Assembly (NCBI GenBank): GCA_964627455.1
Contig: CAZVKC010000025.1
Span: 30,605-94,604, forward strand
Length of the DNA stretch: 64,000 nt
Source: F-183 sp964627455
Lineage (GTDB): Bacteria; Acidobacteriota; Terriglobia; Bryobacterales; Bryobacteraceae
Direction: 5' to 3'
A model generated the notes under the pieces. The model did not search any database and had not been told where the DNA came from. It saw only the letters and a list, made by a program, of their open reading frames with translations. Position 1 is the stretch's first letter. Each line of letters opens with the position of its first letter. Below are positions 46,139-54,643 of this stretch, piece by piece. Both the position numbers and the translations under genes were made by a program.

Positions 46139-47365
46139 CTATTGTACCGAGTGTGCCTGGATGAGTTTGTCATTCAACTCGACACCGAATCCCGGGCGCT
46201 TCACCGGCACGCGAATGCGCCCGTTCTCGAAGACTTCGGCCGGGGTCACCAGGTCGTGCCGCCAGTCGACCTCGCCCCACTGATACTCGAGCACGCGGAA
46301 ATTCGGAATCCCCGCGCACAGATGCGCGCTCGCCATCGTCGACACCGGACCCGCGGGATTATGTGGCGACACCTCGATGCCGCCGTGCAGGTTCGCCAGC
46401 GCCGCGATGTTGCGGGCCTCCTGCAAGCCGCCGCAATGCTTCACGTCCGGCATGATCACATCCACCGCGTGCTTCTCGCACAGTTCGCGAAAGCCCTCCA
46501 TCCCGAACAGGATCTCGCCGCCGGACATCCGCTGCCGGATCCCCCGCTTGATCTCCAGCGTCTCGGCCACCCGCTCCGGCGGAACGGGCTCTTCGTACCA
46601 GCCGAGCCGCGAAGCCTCCAACCGCTTCGCCACCTCGATCGCCAGCGGCACGTCGAAGAAGCTGTGGCAGTCGATATAGACCTCGACCTCGGGACCCGCC
46701 GCCTTGCGGATCGCCTCCACGCAAGCGATGCCGAGTTCCTTCGCCTTGTCGACCTCAGACTTGTTCCTTGCCGCCAGCAACGGGAAGTCGTCGAATGGCG
46801 CAGCCTTCAGCGTCCGGAACCCCTGCCGCACCGCCGCCGTCGCGTTGGCAGCAAAAGCCTCTGGCGTCCGTTCGATGGTCGCGCGATTGATGTTGGCGTA
46901 CACGGGCAGTTCCGATCGCAGCCGTCCGCCGAGCAGGTCGCACACCGGGACGCCCGCCGCCTTCCCGCAAAGGTCCCACAGCGCCTGCTCAATCGCGCTG
47001 AACGCGGTCGCGGCCGCCAACTTGCCCGCGCGCGCCTTGGCCCATCCCCGCTGCCGGTATTGCTCGACATCGAACGGCGACTCGTTGCGCACAAGCTCGA
47101 AGAACTCGCCCAGCAGTGCGACCATCCGCCGCGCCCCCGCCACCCGCTGCGCACCGCCGGGCATGCCATGCGATGCCTCGCCAAGTCCGGTGAGCCCTTG
47201 ATTCGTGTGTAGGCGAACGAACACCCAGTTTCCCTTCGGAGATACATCCACAACGAAGGTCTCGATCGCTGTAACTCGCAGGGTATTACTCTGCGCCCGT
47301 AACGCCGTCAACAGTGAAACGCCCGGGGCCAATGCCAGCAGTTGTCTTCGATGCAAGGTTCGCAC
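46139..47365 (-). CDS. Exported mandelate racemase/muconate lactonizing (enolase superfamily) enzyme
   Basis: I use the GTG at 47365, giving a Tat-like or Sec signal (VRTLHRRQLLALAPGVSLL); the upstream part of the frame crosses the opposite promoter region. The 408-residue product has the enolase-superfamily barrel with metal ligands in VYIDCHS, WYEEPV and MSGGEI, and a catalytic His in VSPHNPAGP. That His arrangement is typical of galactonate dehydratase-like sugar-acid dehydratases. The exact substrate is not predictable, and an exported member is unusual. It starts 70 bases from the divergent TonB receptor gene. Confidence 0.87.
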   Translation of the reverse strand: MRTLHRRQLLALAPGVSLLTALRAQSNTLRVTAIETFVVDVSPKGNWVFVRLHTNQGLTGLGEASHGMPGGAQRVAGARRMVALLGEFFELVRNESPFDVEQYRQRGWAKARAGKLAAATAFSAIEQALWDLCGKAAGVPVCDLLGGRLRSELPVYANINRATIERTPEAFAANATAAVRQGFRTLKAAPFDDFPLLAARNKSEVDKAKELGIACVEAIRKAAGPEVEVYIDCHSFFDVPLAIEVAKRLEASRLGWYEEPVPPERVAETLEIKRGIRQRMSGGEILFGMEGFRELCEKHAVDVIMPDVKHCGGLQEARNIAALANLHGGIEVSPHNPAGPVSTMASAHLCAGIPNFRVLEYQWGEVDWRHDLVTPAEVFENGRIRVPVKRPGFGVELNDKLIQAHSVQ

Positions 47366-47435
47366 CTGTCCATCTTGCCACGGAAAATACGATATGCTTT
47401 TTCGACATGTTCTTTTTATCAGGAGGTCTGCCAAG

Positions 47436-50400
47436 TTGCGATTTCTGCTCTTAGTTTCACTTCTCGCATCCGCTATTTCCTATGCTCAGGAAGTCCGCGC
47501 CAGCATCACCGGGACCGTGCGGGACGCCAGCGGCGCGCCAGTCCCCGGCGCGACCATCGTCGTCACGAGCATAGCCACCAACGCCGACGTCACCACCACA
47601 TCGAACGAAAGCGGGCTGTATCTGTCGCCGTACCTGCAGCCCGGCACGTATCGGATGACCGTCGCACAACAGGGCTTCAAGAAGTTCGTCCGCGAAAACG
47701 TCATCCTGCAGGCGCAGGATCGCGCCCGCGTGGACATCGACCTCCAGGTTGGCGACGTCAGCCAATCCGTCACCATCAGTGATTCGATCTCGCTCCTGCA
47801 AACCGAATCGGCCATGCGTTCGCAAGTCATCGCGAACGAACTGATGGCCAACGTCCCGACGCAAGGACGCAATCCCTTCCAGATCGCATGGTCGGCGGCC
47901 GGCGTCATCAAGACCGGCGACTGGCGTTATCTTCGCTCGTTCGACATTGGCGGCACGACCGGCATCTCCGTCAACGGCGGCAAGAACCGCGAGAACGAAG
48001 TCCTGCTCGACGGCATCAGCAACGTCCGCGGCGACCGCACCGTCGTGCACGTCCCCTCGATGGACACCGTGCAGGAATTCAAGGTCCTCACCAACTCCTA
48101 TGACGCCCAGTACGGGCGCACCGGCGGCGGCGTGGTGACCATTGTCACCAAGTCCGGCGGCAATCAGTTCCACGGCAACGCGTTCGAATACTTCCAGGCG
48201 GAAGAACTCAACGCCAACCAGAGCGAACTCAACCGCGCCGGCGTCAAGAAGCCGCCGATGAACATCAACACGTTCGGCATCCAGGCCAGCGGACCAGTCT
48301 TCATTCCCAAGGTCTACGATGGCCGCAACAAGCTCTTCTGGCTCGTCTCCTACGAAGGCATGCGCCAGCGCTCCGCTGACCCCGGCACCCTGACAGTACC
48401 CCTGATGCCGTGGCGCGACGGCGACTTCTCGTCACTGCTGAACGCGCAGGGCCAGCCGGTTCTGATCTACGACCCGCTCACGACGGCGGCCGACGGGTCG
48501 CGCCAGGCCTTCGCGGCGAACCGCATTCCGACGGCCCGCATCAACCCGATCGCCTCCGCGCTGATGAAGTACTACCTGCAGCCCACCGCGCCTGGTGAAG
48601 GTCCCGCGCGGGTCAACAACTACATCTATCCGTCGCGCTGGGTCGCCAACATGGACCAGTGGATCGGCCGCGCGGACTACATCATCAATCCCGCCAACCG
48701 CCTCTACTTCCGCTACGGCCAGAATCCGTTCCAGGAGTTCCGCGGACTGGTTTGGCCGACCCCCAGCGTCGCCGAATCCTCGGGCAACACGCCTCTGCTC
48801 CGCAACGGCCGCAACTGGACCGCTGACTGGACCTCGACCTTGTCGCCGACCATGACCTTCAACCTCCGCGCGGGTCTCGCGCGCTGGGAAGAAGCGGGCG
48901 GCAACGGCTACGGCACGGGCTTCGATCCTCGTACGCTCGGCTTCACCGACAGCCTCGTCGCGCAGTTCACGCGCCTGCAGTTCCCCGGCTTCGGCCTCGG
49001 CCAGTACGCGCAAATCGGCAACGGCCGCCCGATCTCGCCCGGCACCAACGACACCTACACGCTGCAGCCGAACATCAGCCTCGTGAAGGGATCGCACTTC
49101 CTCAAGACCGGCGCGGAAATCCGCGAGTTCCGCGACAACCGCATCAACCCCGGCAATTCTTCGGGCTTCTACAACTTCGGCCGCAACTGGACGCAGGCGT
49201 CCGCGAACCGTGCCGACACGACCTCCGGCAACGAACTCGCTACGCTGTTGCTCGGCTATCCGACGAATGGCAGCGTCGACCGCAACATCGACACCGCCTA
49301 CCGCAACCGCTACTACGCGCTGTTCGTGCAGGACGACTGGAAGATCTCGTCGAAGCTGACCATCAACCTGGGCCTGCGCTGGGACTACGAGACGCCGCTC
49401 GTCGAGCGTTATGACCGCATGCTGCGCGGCTTCGACTTCACCGTCGCGAGCCCGATCGCATCGCAGGTCAGCGGACTCTCGCTGAAGGGCGGTCCGCTGT
49501 TCGCCAACAACGGCGGCAATCCGCGGACCTCGTTCAACCCGGATCGCAACAACTTCCAGCCCCGCGTCGGCTTCGCTTACAACATCCGCAACAAGTGGGT
49601 GATCCGCGGCGGATACGGCCTGTCGTACCTCGGCCAGAACGAATCGGGGGCCAACCAGGGCTTCAGCCGCAACACCGCGGCGACGGTCAGCACCGACGGA
49701 AACCTGACTCCGGCGGTCACCCTGCAGAACTCGTTTGCGAACCTTCCCAATGGACGGCTCCTGCAGCCTGTGGGCAACAGCCTCGGCCTCGGCAGCTTCC
49801 TCGGCGAAGGGCTGACGATCAACTACCTGAACCGTGCGATTCCGCTGTCGCACCAGTACTCGATCGACGTGCAGCGTGAACTGCCCGGCAACCTGCTGGT
49901 GGAAATCGGCTACTCGGGCAACCAGTCCCGCAACCTCCCGGTCAGCATCGCGAACATCAACGTGCTGCCGGCCGGCGAACTCGGCAAGCGCACCGCGGCC
50001 GGCGTGATCGACAACGCCTACTACACCGGCCAGGTCGCGAACCCGATGCGCGGACTGATCCCGAACAACGCAGCCAAGAACGGCGCAACGATCCAGCGCC
50101 AGGACCTGCTGACGCCGTTCCCGCAGTTCGGCGGCTTCAACTTCAACAACCTGCCGATCGGCAGCCAGTACTATCACGGCCTGCAGACGAAGTTCACCAA
50201 GCGCTACTCGCATGGCCTGGTGTTCAACGCGAGCTACCAGTTCATCAAGGTGGAAGAGGCAGTGTCGGTCCTCAACAACCAGGACTTCAACTTCGCCGAT
50301 CCGCTCGCGACCAAGCTGGAGCGCCGCAGCGGCGGCCAGGTGGACATCCCGCACAAGTTCGCGATTGCGGGTTCATGGGACCTGCCGTTCGGCAAAGGCA

Positions 50401-50897
50401 AGAGCTTCGGCGGCAACATGCCCAAGGCTCTGAACTTCATCGCCGGCGGCTGGCAGTTGAACTTCGACGTCACGTATCAGAGCGGCTGGACCGCGGACTT
50501 CCCCAACGCGAAGCCCGTCAAGTCCGGCAGCGCCAACCTCGGCGACGCCGCGACGTTCGGCAAGTGGTTCGATACGTCCCTGTGGGACGACCCGGCCACC
50601 GGCAAGCGCGTGGCGGCGCAGGAGCCGTTCACGTTGCGCGACTTCCCGACCCGTTTCTCGGATGTCCGCGTGCCGGGCTACAAGAACTGGGATGCCTCGG
50701 TGGCGAAGTTCTTCCCGATCACGGAGAAGATGAAGCTGCAGTTCCGCATGGAAATGATCAACGCCTTCAACCACCCGTGGTACGCGAACCTGGCGTCGGG
50801 CGCGAACGACGTGAGTCGTCCAACGTTCGGCCAGTTGGATCCGACGCAGCGCAACCTGCCGCGTTTCGTGAAGCTGGCTCTCAACCTCGCCTGGTAA
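47436..50897 (+). CDS. Oar-like TonB-dependent outer-membrane receptor (first copy)
   Basis: The start is set at TTG 47436 because a perfect AGGAGGT (47421-47427) lies eight bases upstream and the protein then opens with a signal peptide (RFLLLVSLLASAISYAQ). The 1153-residue product has a carboxypeptidase-regulatory-like domain (about 20-100: GTVRDASGAPVPGA), a plug domain (VNGGKNRENEVLLDGISN, YDAQYGRTGGGVV) and a large barrel ending in the aromatic residue expected for outer-membrane insertion (LALNLAW). Oar-type receptors are greatly expanded in Acidobacteria and are thought to take up large oligomers. A terminator follows at 50912. Confidence 0.94.
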   Translation: MRFLLLVSLLASAISYAQEVRASITGTVRDASGAPVPGATIVVTSIATNADVTTTSNESGLYLSPYLQPGTYRMTVAQQGFKKFVRENVILQAQDRARVDIDLQVGDVSQSVTISDSISLLQTESAMRSQVIANELMANVPTQGRNPFQIAWSAAGVIKTGDWRYLRSFDIGGTTGISVNGGKNRENEVLLDGISNVRGDRTVVHVPSMDTVQEFKVLTNSYDAQYGRTGGGVVTIVTKSGGNQFHGNAFEYFQAEELNANQSELNRAGVKKPPMNINTFGIQASGPVFIPKVYDGRNKLFWLVSYEGMRQRSADPGTLTVPLMPWRDGDFSSLLNAQGQPVLIYDPLTTAADGSRQAFAANRIPTARINPIASALMKYYLQPTAPGEGPARVNNYIYPSRWVANMDQWIGRADYIINPANRLYFRYGQNPFQEFRGLVWPTPSVAESSGNTPLLRNGRNWTADWTSTLSPTMTFNLRAGLARWEEAGGNGYGTGFDPRTLGFTDSLVAQFTRLQFPGFGLGQYAQIGNGRPISPGTNDTYTLQPNISLVKGSHFLKTGAEIREFRDNRINPGNSSGFYNFGRNWTQASANRADTTSGNELATLLLGYPTNGSVDRNIDTAYRNRYYALFVQDDWKISSKLTINLGLRWDYETPLVERYDRMLRGFDFTVASPIASQVSGLSLKGGPLFANNGGNPRTSFNPDRNNFQPRVGFAYNIRNKWVIRGGYGLSYLGQNESGANQGFSRNTAATVSTDGNLTPAVTLQNSFANLPNGRLLQPVGNSLGLGSFLGEGLTINYLNRAIPLSHQYSIDVQRELPGNLLVEIGYSGNQSRNLPVSIANINVLPAGELGKRTAAGVIDNAYYTGQVANPMRGLIPNNAAKNGATIQRQDLLTPFPQFGGFNFNNLPIGSQYYHGLQTKFTKRYSHGLVFNASYQFIKVEEAVSVLNNQDFNFADPLATKLERRSGGQVDIPHKFAIAGSWDLPFGKGKSFGGNMPKALNFIAGGWQLNFDVTYQSGWTADFPNAKPVKSGSANLGDAATFGKWFDTSLWDDPATGKRVAAQEPFTLRDFPTRFSDVRVPGYKNWDASVAKFFPITEKMKLQFRMEMINAFNHPWYANLASGANDVSRPTFGQLDPTQRNLPRFVKLALNLAW

Positions 50898-50911
50898 TCC
50901 CGGCGTAGCGG

Positions 50912-50949
50912 AAAGGGGCGATGTTCCGGCATCGCCCCTTTTGTTTTTG
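50912..50949 (+). terminator. intrinsic terminator after the first TonB receptor gene
   Basis: AAAGGGGCGATG (50912-50923), loop TTCCGG, CATCGCCCCTTT (50930-50941), then TTGTTTTTG. A perfect 12-bp stem with a T-rich tail. Confidence 0.9.
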
Positions 50950-50952
50950 TGG

Positions 50953-50980
50953 TTGCAGCCGGGGACCGCAATGTTAAACT
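50953..50980 (+). promoter_or_regulatory. tRNA-Gln promoter
   Basis: TTGCAG (50953-50958) and TAAACT (50975-50980) are 16 bases apart. The tRNA begins 32 bases further on. Confidence 0.6.
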
Positions 50981-51012
50981 AAAGAACGTAACAGCAGTCC
51001 CTTCCTTAGCAC

Positions 51013-51086
51013 TCCCCGATCGTCTAAAGGTAGGACAGCGGCCTTTGGAGCCGTGAATCGTGGTTCGAATCCATGTCGGGGAGCCA
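51013..51086 (+). tRNA. tRNA-Gln (anticodon TTG)
   Basis: The acceptor arms TCCCCGA and TCGGGGA pair fully. The D-stem is GTC/GAC, the anticodon loop CTTTGGA is held by GCGGC/GCCGT, and the T-arm is CGTGG-TTCGAAT-CCATG. The discriminator is G and CCA is encoded. The anticodon TTG reads Gln codons CAA and CAG. Confidence 0.95.
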
Positions 51087-51142
51087 TTCCTTCAAACGCG
51101 AACTTTCCGCCGTCTGATTTCGTTGACAGCCTCCCCGTCTGA

Positions 51143-51508
51143 CCTTCCGCCCGTATCCCAAACATCCGGCAGTATTTGCGGAGGGCAGAGGCGAGGCATA
51201 TCGCCGGCGGAAAGCGGCCCGCTGAGATCGCCGAAACCGCGAACAATAAGCTCTATCGCACCAAGGCAAATGGGCCACGGAGTGCGCGGCAGGTGGTTGC
51301 GACATTGAGAAGCCCCGTCTACGCCGACACAGGGAGGAAAGTCTACCGCTACTATCGGCGCCGGGCTACTTCTGAGGGCCGGAAGCCATGTGGGTATCAG
51401 GTTGCGGCCAATCGGTTCGAGCGGGACGTTGCCCTTCACTTCCCATGGCGGGTACGGCGCAAGATGACAATCAGCCAACTGTCCGAACGGGTGGATTACA
51501 TCGAATGA
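51143..51508 (+). pseudogene. remnant resembling a large serine recombinase
   Basis: The frame open from 51143 to the TGA at 51506 lacks a good start and ribosome site. Its translation holds TKANGPRSARQVVATLRSPVY, split here as NGPRSARQVVA and TLRSPVY, which resembles the recombinase-domain phrase 'xxARQVLxxLRNPVY' of large serine recombinases. It continues almost directly with KVYRYYRRRATSEGRKPCGY, also cut short, recalling their zinc-ribbon region but with one Cys pair lost. About 100-150 residues expected between them are absent, so this looks like an internally deleted, dead fragment. It starts 56 bases past tRNA-Gln, a classic integration spot. I found no repeat of the tRNA 3' end in the window. 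Confidence 0.45.
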
Positions 51509-51517
51509 GTTCACCAT

Positions 51518-52001
51518 CTACTCGAGGATCCGAATGAGGGTCTCGCGGACTTCCTTCAGCTTCGCGGCGCTCACTTGCGGGCTCGATAAACGACGATGCT
51601 GGAATTCGCTGTAAATAATCGGCTGGGTCGTATACGGCTGCTTTGGCTGAGCCCGCCGCTTACGAAGTCTGNNNNNNNNNNNNNNNNNNNNNNNNNNNNN
51701 NNNNNNNNNNNNNNNNNNNNNNNNNNNNNNNNNNNNNNNNNNNNNNNNNNNNNNNNNNNNNNNNNNNNNNNAATCGGCTGGGTCGTATACGGCTGCTTTG
51801 GCTGAGCCCGCCGCTTACGAAGTCTGGAGTGTCGAGTCGCACGGAATAACGATCCTCGCGAGATTGGCTGGTGATCTGGCAAAGAATCAGATCGTCACCC
51901 TGCAATGCAGCAAGCACCAGCGCCGGACGCCGCTTGGTCTGGCTGAGGTCCGAGAAAGGGAAATTCAGGACGACGACGTCGCCCTTTACAAATTGGCCCA
52001 G
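51518..52001 (-). CDS. MazF/PemK-type mRNA endonuclease toxin, broken by assembly gap and a C-terminal frameshift
   Basis: The product reads GQFVKGDVVVLNFPFSDLS, RRPALVLAAL, DDLILCQITSQ, DFVSGGLSQSSRIRPSRLFT, typical of PemK/MazF toxins. A CTG at 52001 is the likely start: GAGGAGG lies seven bases upstream inside the antitoxin gene, and an ATG at 52028 is an alternative. Collapsing the 155 artefactual bases joins the halves in frame. The frame then stops at TGA 51571-51573 after 91 residues. In the next frame the sequence continues VSAAKLKEVRETLIRILE to a stop at 51518-51520, exactly the C-terminal helix this family needs. One base is therefore missing near 51574, either a real inactivating mutation or a sequencing error. 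It follows the antitoxin with overlap. Confidence 0.8.
51617..51826. other. assembly gap (100 N) with identical 55-bp flanks
   Basis: Bases 51617-51671 equal 51772-51826 exactly, around N 51672-51771. The segment lies inside the toxin gene and occurs only once in the restored reading frame. Confidence 0.95.
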
Positions 52002-52177
52002 GCAGCGTCCTCCTCGGGGGAGAGCCAATCCTTTGCCAGCGAGGACTCCGCGGCCAACGCGGGAATGGACGCCTCGGCATGCTCTTCAGCGAGCGTGCGC
52101 AGGAACTCAAGCAGGCGGTCGAGATCGGTGTCCGACAATCTTCCGAGTTCCTGATCGATGAGTTCGCGCTTGCTCAT
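51986..52177 (-). CDS. type II antitoxin partner of the MazF/PemK-type toxin
   Basis: The start at ATG 52177 gives 63 residues (MSKRELIDQELGRLSD); an upstream ATG at 52195 would add six. The helical N-half (LSDTDLDRLLEFLRTLAEEH) and the C-terminal LAKDWLSPEEDAAWANL pattern match small antitoxins paired with PemK/MazF toxins, whose C-terminus wraps around the toxin. The gene end overlaps the toxin start, the usual coupling for such pairs. It is a short accessory module beside tRNA-Gln. Confidence 0.8.
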   Translation of the reverse strand: MSKRELIDQELGRLSDTDLDRLLEFLRTLAEEHAEASIPALAAESSLAKDWLSPEEDAAWANL

Positions 52178-52195
52178 TTGCGTCCTGCCTCCCAT

Positions 52196-52562
52196 CTTAC
52201 GGCATGTCTACGCTGGCAGATCCGCCCAGAAAAGTTCGAAGGCGGAGGCCCGTTGGCCCGATTCAGCTTGCGAACTTCGAACCTCTCCTGACACGCCTTC
52301 ACCTGCAAGTCATTTCTTTTCAACGACGACTTGCCGACTCTGGACTGGATTATGTGACGAGGCTGATCCTCCCTTCTCGACACCTTGCAGGGAACAACTC
52401 CTCTGAAATAAGGGCGGGGGCGACTTGGTTTTGGGGAGTTGCTCCGGCTGGGACCTCAGCGCTCAAACAGCCGGCCGTCGAAATTCTGTCGTAAAAGACG
52501 TGAGTCGAACGGCATCCTCGTGCATTAACACTGCTGCTGAGCCAAACAACGAGAGCAGGAGA
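52196..52562. other. intergenic stretch upstream of the antitoxin
   Basis: No convincing gene, tRNA or strong terminator is visible. Short frames exist on both strands but lack ribosome sites and protein-like composition. It must contain the antitoxin promoter on the minus strand; I could not define it. Confidence 0.6.
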
Positions 52563-52742
52563 ATGTTCACGTTCAACACCTACCGGCAAGATGCATTCCA
52601 TGCGGGTCCGGCGCCCCAGGTAATCTCGAGATTCACCACGGACGCCCCGGCAGCGCCAGCCATACGAAAAGCCACAGAAGCAACGCCTCAGTCACGCCCT
52701 TGCCCTATCCACCCTGCCGCTCAGACGAGAAAGGAACGCTAA
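52563..52742 (+). CDS. doubtful 59-residue frame abutting the OmpA-domain gene
   Basis: ATG 52563 to TAA 52740-52742, directly followed by the next ATG. AGGAG lies only one base before the ATG, too close for good initiation. The product (starts MFTFNTYRQDAFHAG, ends TRKER) is Pro/Ala/Thr-rich and resembles nothing I know. It could be a leader peptide coupled to the OmpA gene, or chance. Confidence 0.3.
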   Translation: MFTFNTYRQDAFHAGPAPQVISRFTTDAPAAPAIRKATEATPQSRPCPIHPAAQTRKER

Positions 52743-54566
52743 ATGAGAAGACCAGTCATCATCGTGCTGTGCTTTGCGGCCGCGACGGCTACGGCTCTGT
52801 GCCAGCAGGAAACATCCTCATCACAACTAATCAGCAAATCGACCACGGCGATCGGGTACCCGGTGGGAGGCGGGTCAACGAAAGTGGACCTTCGATCCAC
52901 CAGCGCGATTCCCAGGGCCAACGGCGAAGCCGAGGTGGAAGCCAAGCAAGGCGTCACCAATATTGAAGCCAAGGTCAAGGGTCTGGTTCAGGCGTCCAAA
53001 CTCGGCACGGAACTTCTCACCTACGTACTGTGGGCCGTGTCGCCCGACGGACGCACCAGCAACCTGGGTGAAATCCAGATCAATAACTCCGGCGAAGGCG
53101 AACTCAAAGCCACCACGCAGTTGCAGACCTTTTCTCTTCTGGTCACGGCCGAACCCTATTTTTCGGTGCGCCAGCCAAATGAGATCGTCGTGTTGGAGAA
53201 CGTCCTGCGGAAGGGCACGAAGGGCCGCATTTTCCCGATCAGGGAATACAAGCTCATGAGGCGCGCCCAGTACGAGAAACTGGGGAACCCCCTGGCGTTG
53301 TCGCTGGACCTGAAAACCGTCCCACTGGAGATATACGAAGCGCGCAACGCGGTCGAGATTGCCAAGTCCCGCGGGGCGGACAAGTATGCTCCTGAGATCT
53401 TCACGAAGGCAGATGGCGGACTGAAGATTGCGGAAAACGCACTGGGGCGCAAGGTGGGGAAGAAGGAGATCGTCTCCCTTGCACGTTCCGCCGTTCAGTT
53501 TGCCGAGGATGCCCGCGCCCTGGCCGCCCAGCGGCAGGAAGACGAGCGCATCACGAATGAACGTGAAGCCGCTGCCGCCAAGGCCAGGGCGGAGGCGGAG
53601 GCCAAAGCGTCCGCGGAAGCCGCGGCTGCCAAACTCCGGGCCGACGAGGAGGCCCGGCGCCAGGCCGAACTGGCTGCGGTTCGGGCCAAAGCAGAAGCGG
53701 AGGCCAAAGCGTCCGCGGAAGCCGCGGCGGCCAAACTCCGGGCCGACGAGGAGGCCAGGCGCCAGGCCGAACTGGCCGCGGTTCGGGCCAAAGCAGAAGC
53801 GGAGGCCAGAGCGTCCGCGGAAGCCGCGGCTGCCAAACTCCGGGCCGACGAGGAGGCCCGGCGCCAGGCCGAACTGGCTGCGGTTCGGGCCAAAGCAGAA
53901 GCGGAGGCCAAAGCGTCCGCGGAAGCCGCAATAGCCAAGCGCCAAGCCGACGAAGAGGTCAGGAGGCAGGCCGAGCTGGCTGCCGCCAAGGAAGCGCAGC
54001 TGAAAGCGGAAGCGGAAGCTGCTGCCGCCAAGGCTAAGGCGGAAGCGGAGAAAGCCAGATTGGAAGCCGAGGCCCTCAGGGCGAAGGAAGAGGCAGCCAA
54101 GGCAGACGCCGAACGGGCCCGTCAGGCCGCGGAGCGACTCAGGGCTCAGTTGCTGGAACAACTCAATCGCATCCTCGAGACCAAGGACTCACCGCGCGGA
54201 CTGGTCATCACCATGGCCGACGTGTTGTTCGACACCGGCAAATACGACTTGCGCCAGCAGACCCGTGAGAAACTGGCACGGCTTTCCGGGATCATCCTCG
54301 CTCATCCGGGCCTGAACCTGGAAATCGAAGGCCACACCGACAGCACCGGCGGCGACAAGTTGAACCAGACTCTGTCGGAGCAGCGAGCCGCTAAGGTACG
54401 CACCTATCTCATCGAACAGGGTCTCTCCGGAGACTCGATCACCTCGAAGGGATTCGGCAAAACCATGCCCGTTGCCGACAACAGCACGGCTGCCGGACGG
54501 CAACTGAACCGCCGGGTCGAGATCATCGTCTCTGGCGAGGCCATCGGGTCAAAGATCGGGTTGTGA
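52743..54566 (+). CDS. OmpA-family protein with long Ala/Glu-rich repeat coil
   Basis: The 607-residue exported protein has a signal peptide (MRRPVIIVLCFAAATATALCQ) and a beta-rich domain to about residue 190. A helical DUF4398-like stretch (ARNAVEIAKSRGADKYAPE) follows, then a 200-residue coil built of near-identical 34-residue units (about 283-415). The OmpA C-terminal domain (about 490-600) carries LEIEGHTDSTGGDKLN and LSEQRAAKVRTYL, which bind peptidoglycan. The coil may span the periplasm between membrane and wall. It is likely structural, not catalytic. Confidence 0.9.
   Translation: MRRPVIIVLCFAAATATALCQQETSSSQLISKSTTAIGYPVGGGSTKVDLRSTSAIPRANGEAEVEAKQGVTNIEAKVKGLVQASKLGTELLTYVLWAVSPDGRTSNLGEIQINNSGEGELKATTQLQTFSLLVTAEPYFSVRQPNEIVVLENVLRKGTKGRIFPIREYKLMRRAQYEKLGNPLALSLDLKTVPLEIYEARNAVEIAKSRGADKYAPEIFTKADGGLKIAENALGRKVGKKEIVSLARSAVQFAEDARALAAQRQEDERITNEREAAAAKARAEAEAKASAEAAAAKLRADEEARRQAELAAVRAKAEAEAKASAEAAAAKLRADEEARRQAELAAVRAKAEAEARASAEAAAAKLRADEEARRQAELAAVRAKAEAEAKASAEAAIAKRQADEEVRRQAELAAAKEAQLKAEAEAAAAKAKAEAEKARLEAEALRAKEEAAKADAERARQAAERLRAQLLEQLNRILETKDSPRGLVITMADVLFDTGKYDLRQQTREKLARLSGIILAHPGLNLEIEGHTDSTGGDKLNQTLSEQRAAKVRTYLIEQGLSGDSITSKGFGKTMPVADNSTAAGRQLNRRVEIIVSGEAIGSKIGL
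53589..53996 (+). repeat. 102-bp in-frame tandem repeat, three good copies plus a decayed fourth
   Basis: Units begin at 53589, 53691, 53793 and 53895. The first three differ at only a few positions, many silent; the fourth diverges after about 50 bases. Each unit encodes 34 residues including KASAEAAAAKLRADEEARRQ. Because the length is a multiple of three, copy-number change would alter only the coil length. Confidence 0.9.
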
Positions 54567-54587
54567 TTGGGCGCGGCTCCGAATAGG

Positions 54588-54617
54588 GCGCGGGTTGTGC
54601 GCTCGCATAACCCGCGC
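54588..54617. terminator. hairpin between convergent OmpA and unknown-protein genes
   Basis: GCGCGGGTT (54588-54596) pairs with AACCCGCGC (54609-54617), and inner TGCG/CGCA extends the stem. It lies between stops at 54566 and 54644 and lacks a T run, so bidirectional termination is likely but weak. Confidence 0.5.
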
Positions 54618-54643
54618 ATTGAACCGGAGGCCATCGATGGCGC

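Noticed and set aside
48432..50354. 640-codon minus-strand frame opposite the first TonB receptor
   Set aside because: Same reason: composition dominated by Ala, Val, Arg and Glu with no domain, fully covered by a real gene.
51092..51517. 141-codon minus-strand frame after tRNA-Gln
   Set aside because: No ribosome site or motif; the opposite frame better matches a recombinase remnant.
53589..53996. Possible CRISPR-like array
   Set aside because: The repeats are 102 bp, head-to-tail without spacers and in frame in a coding gene.
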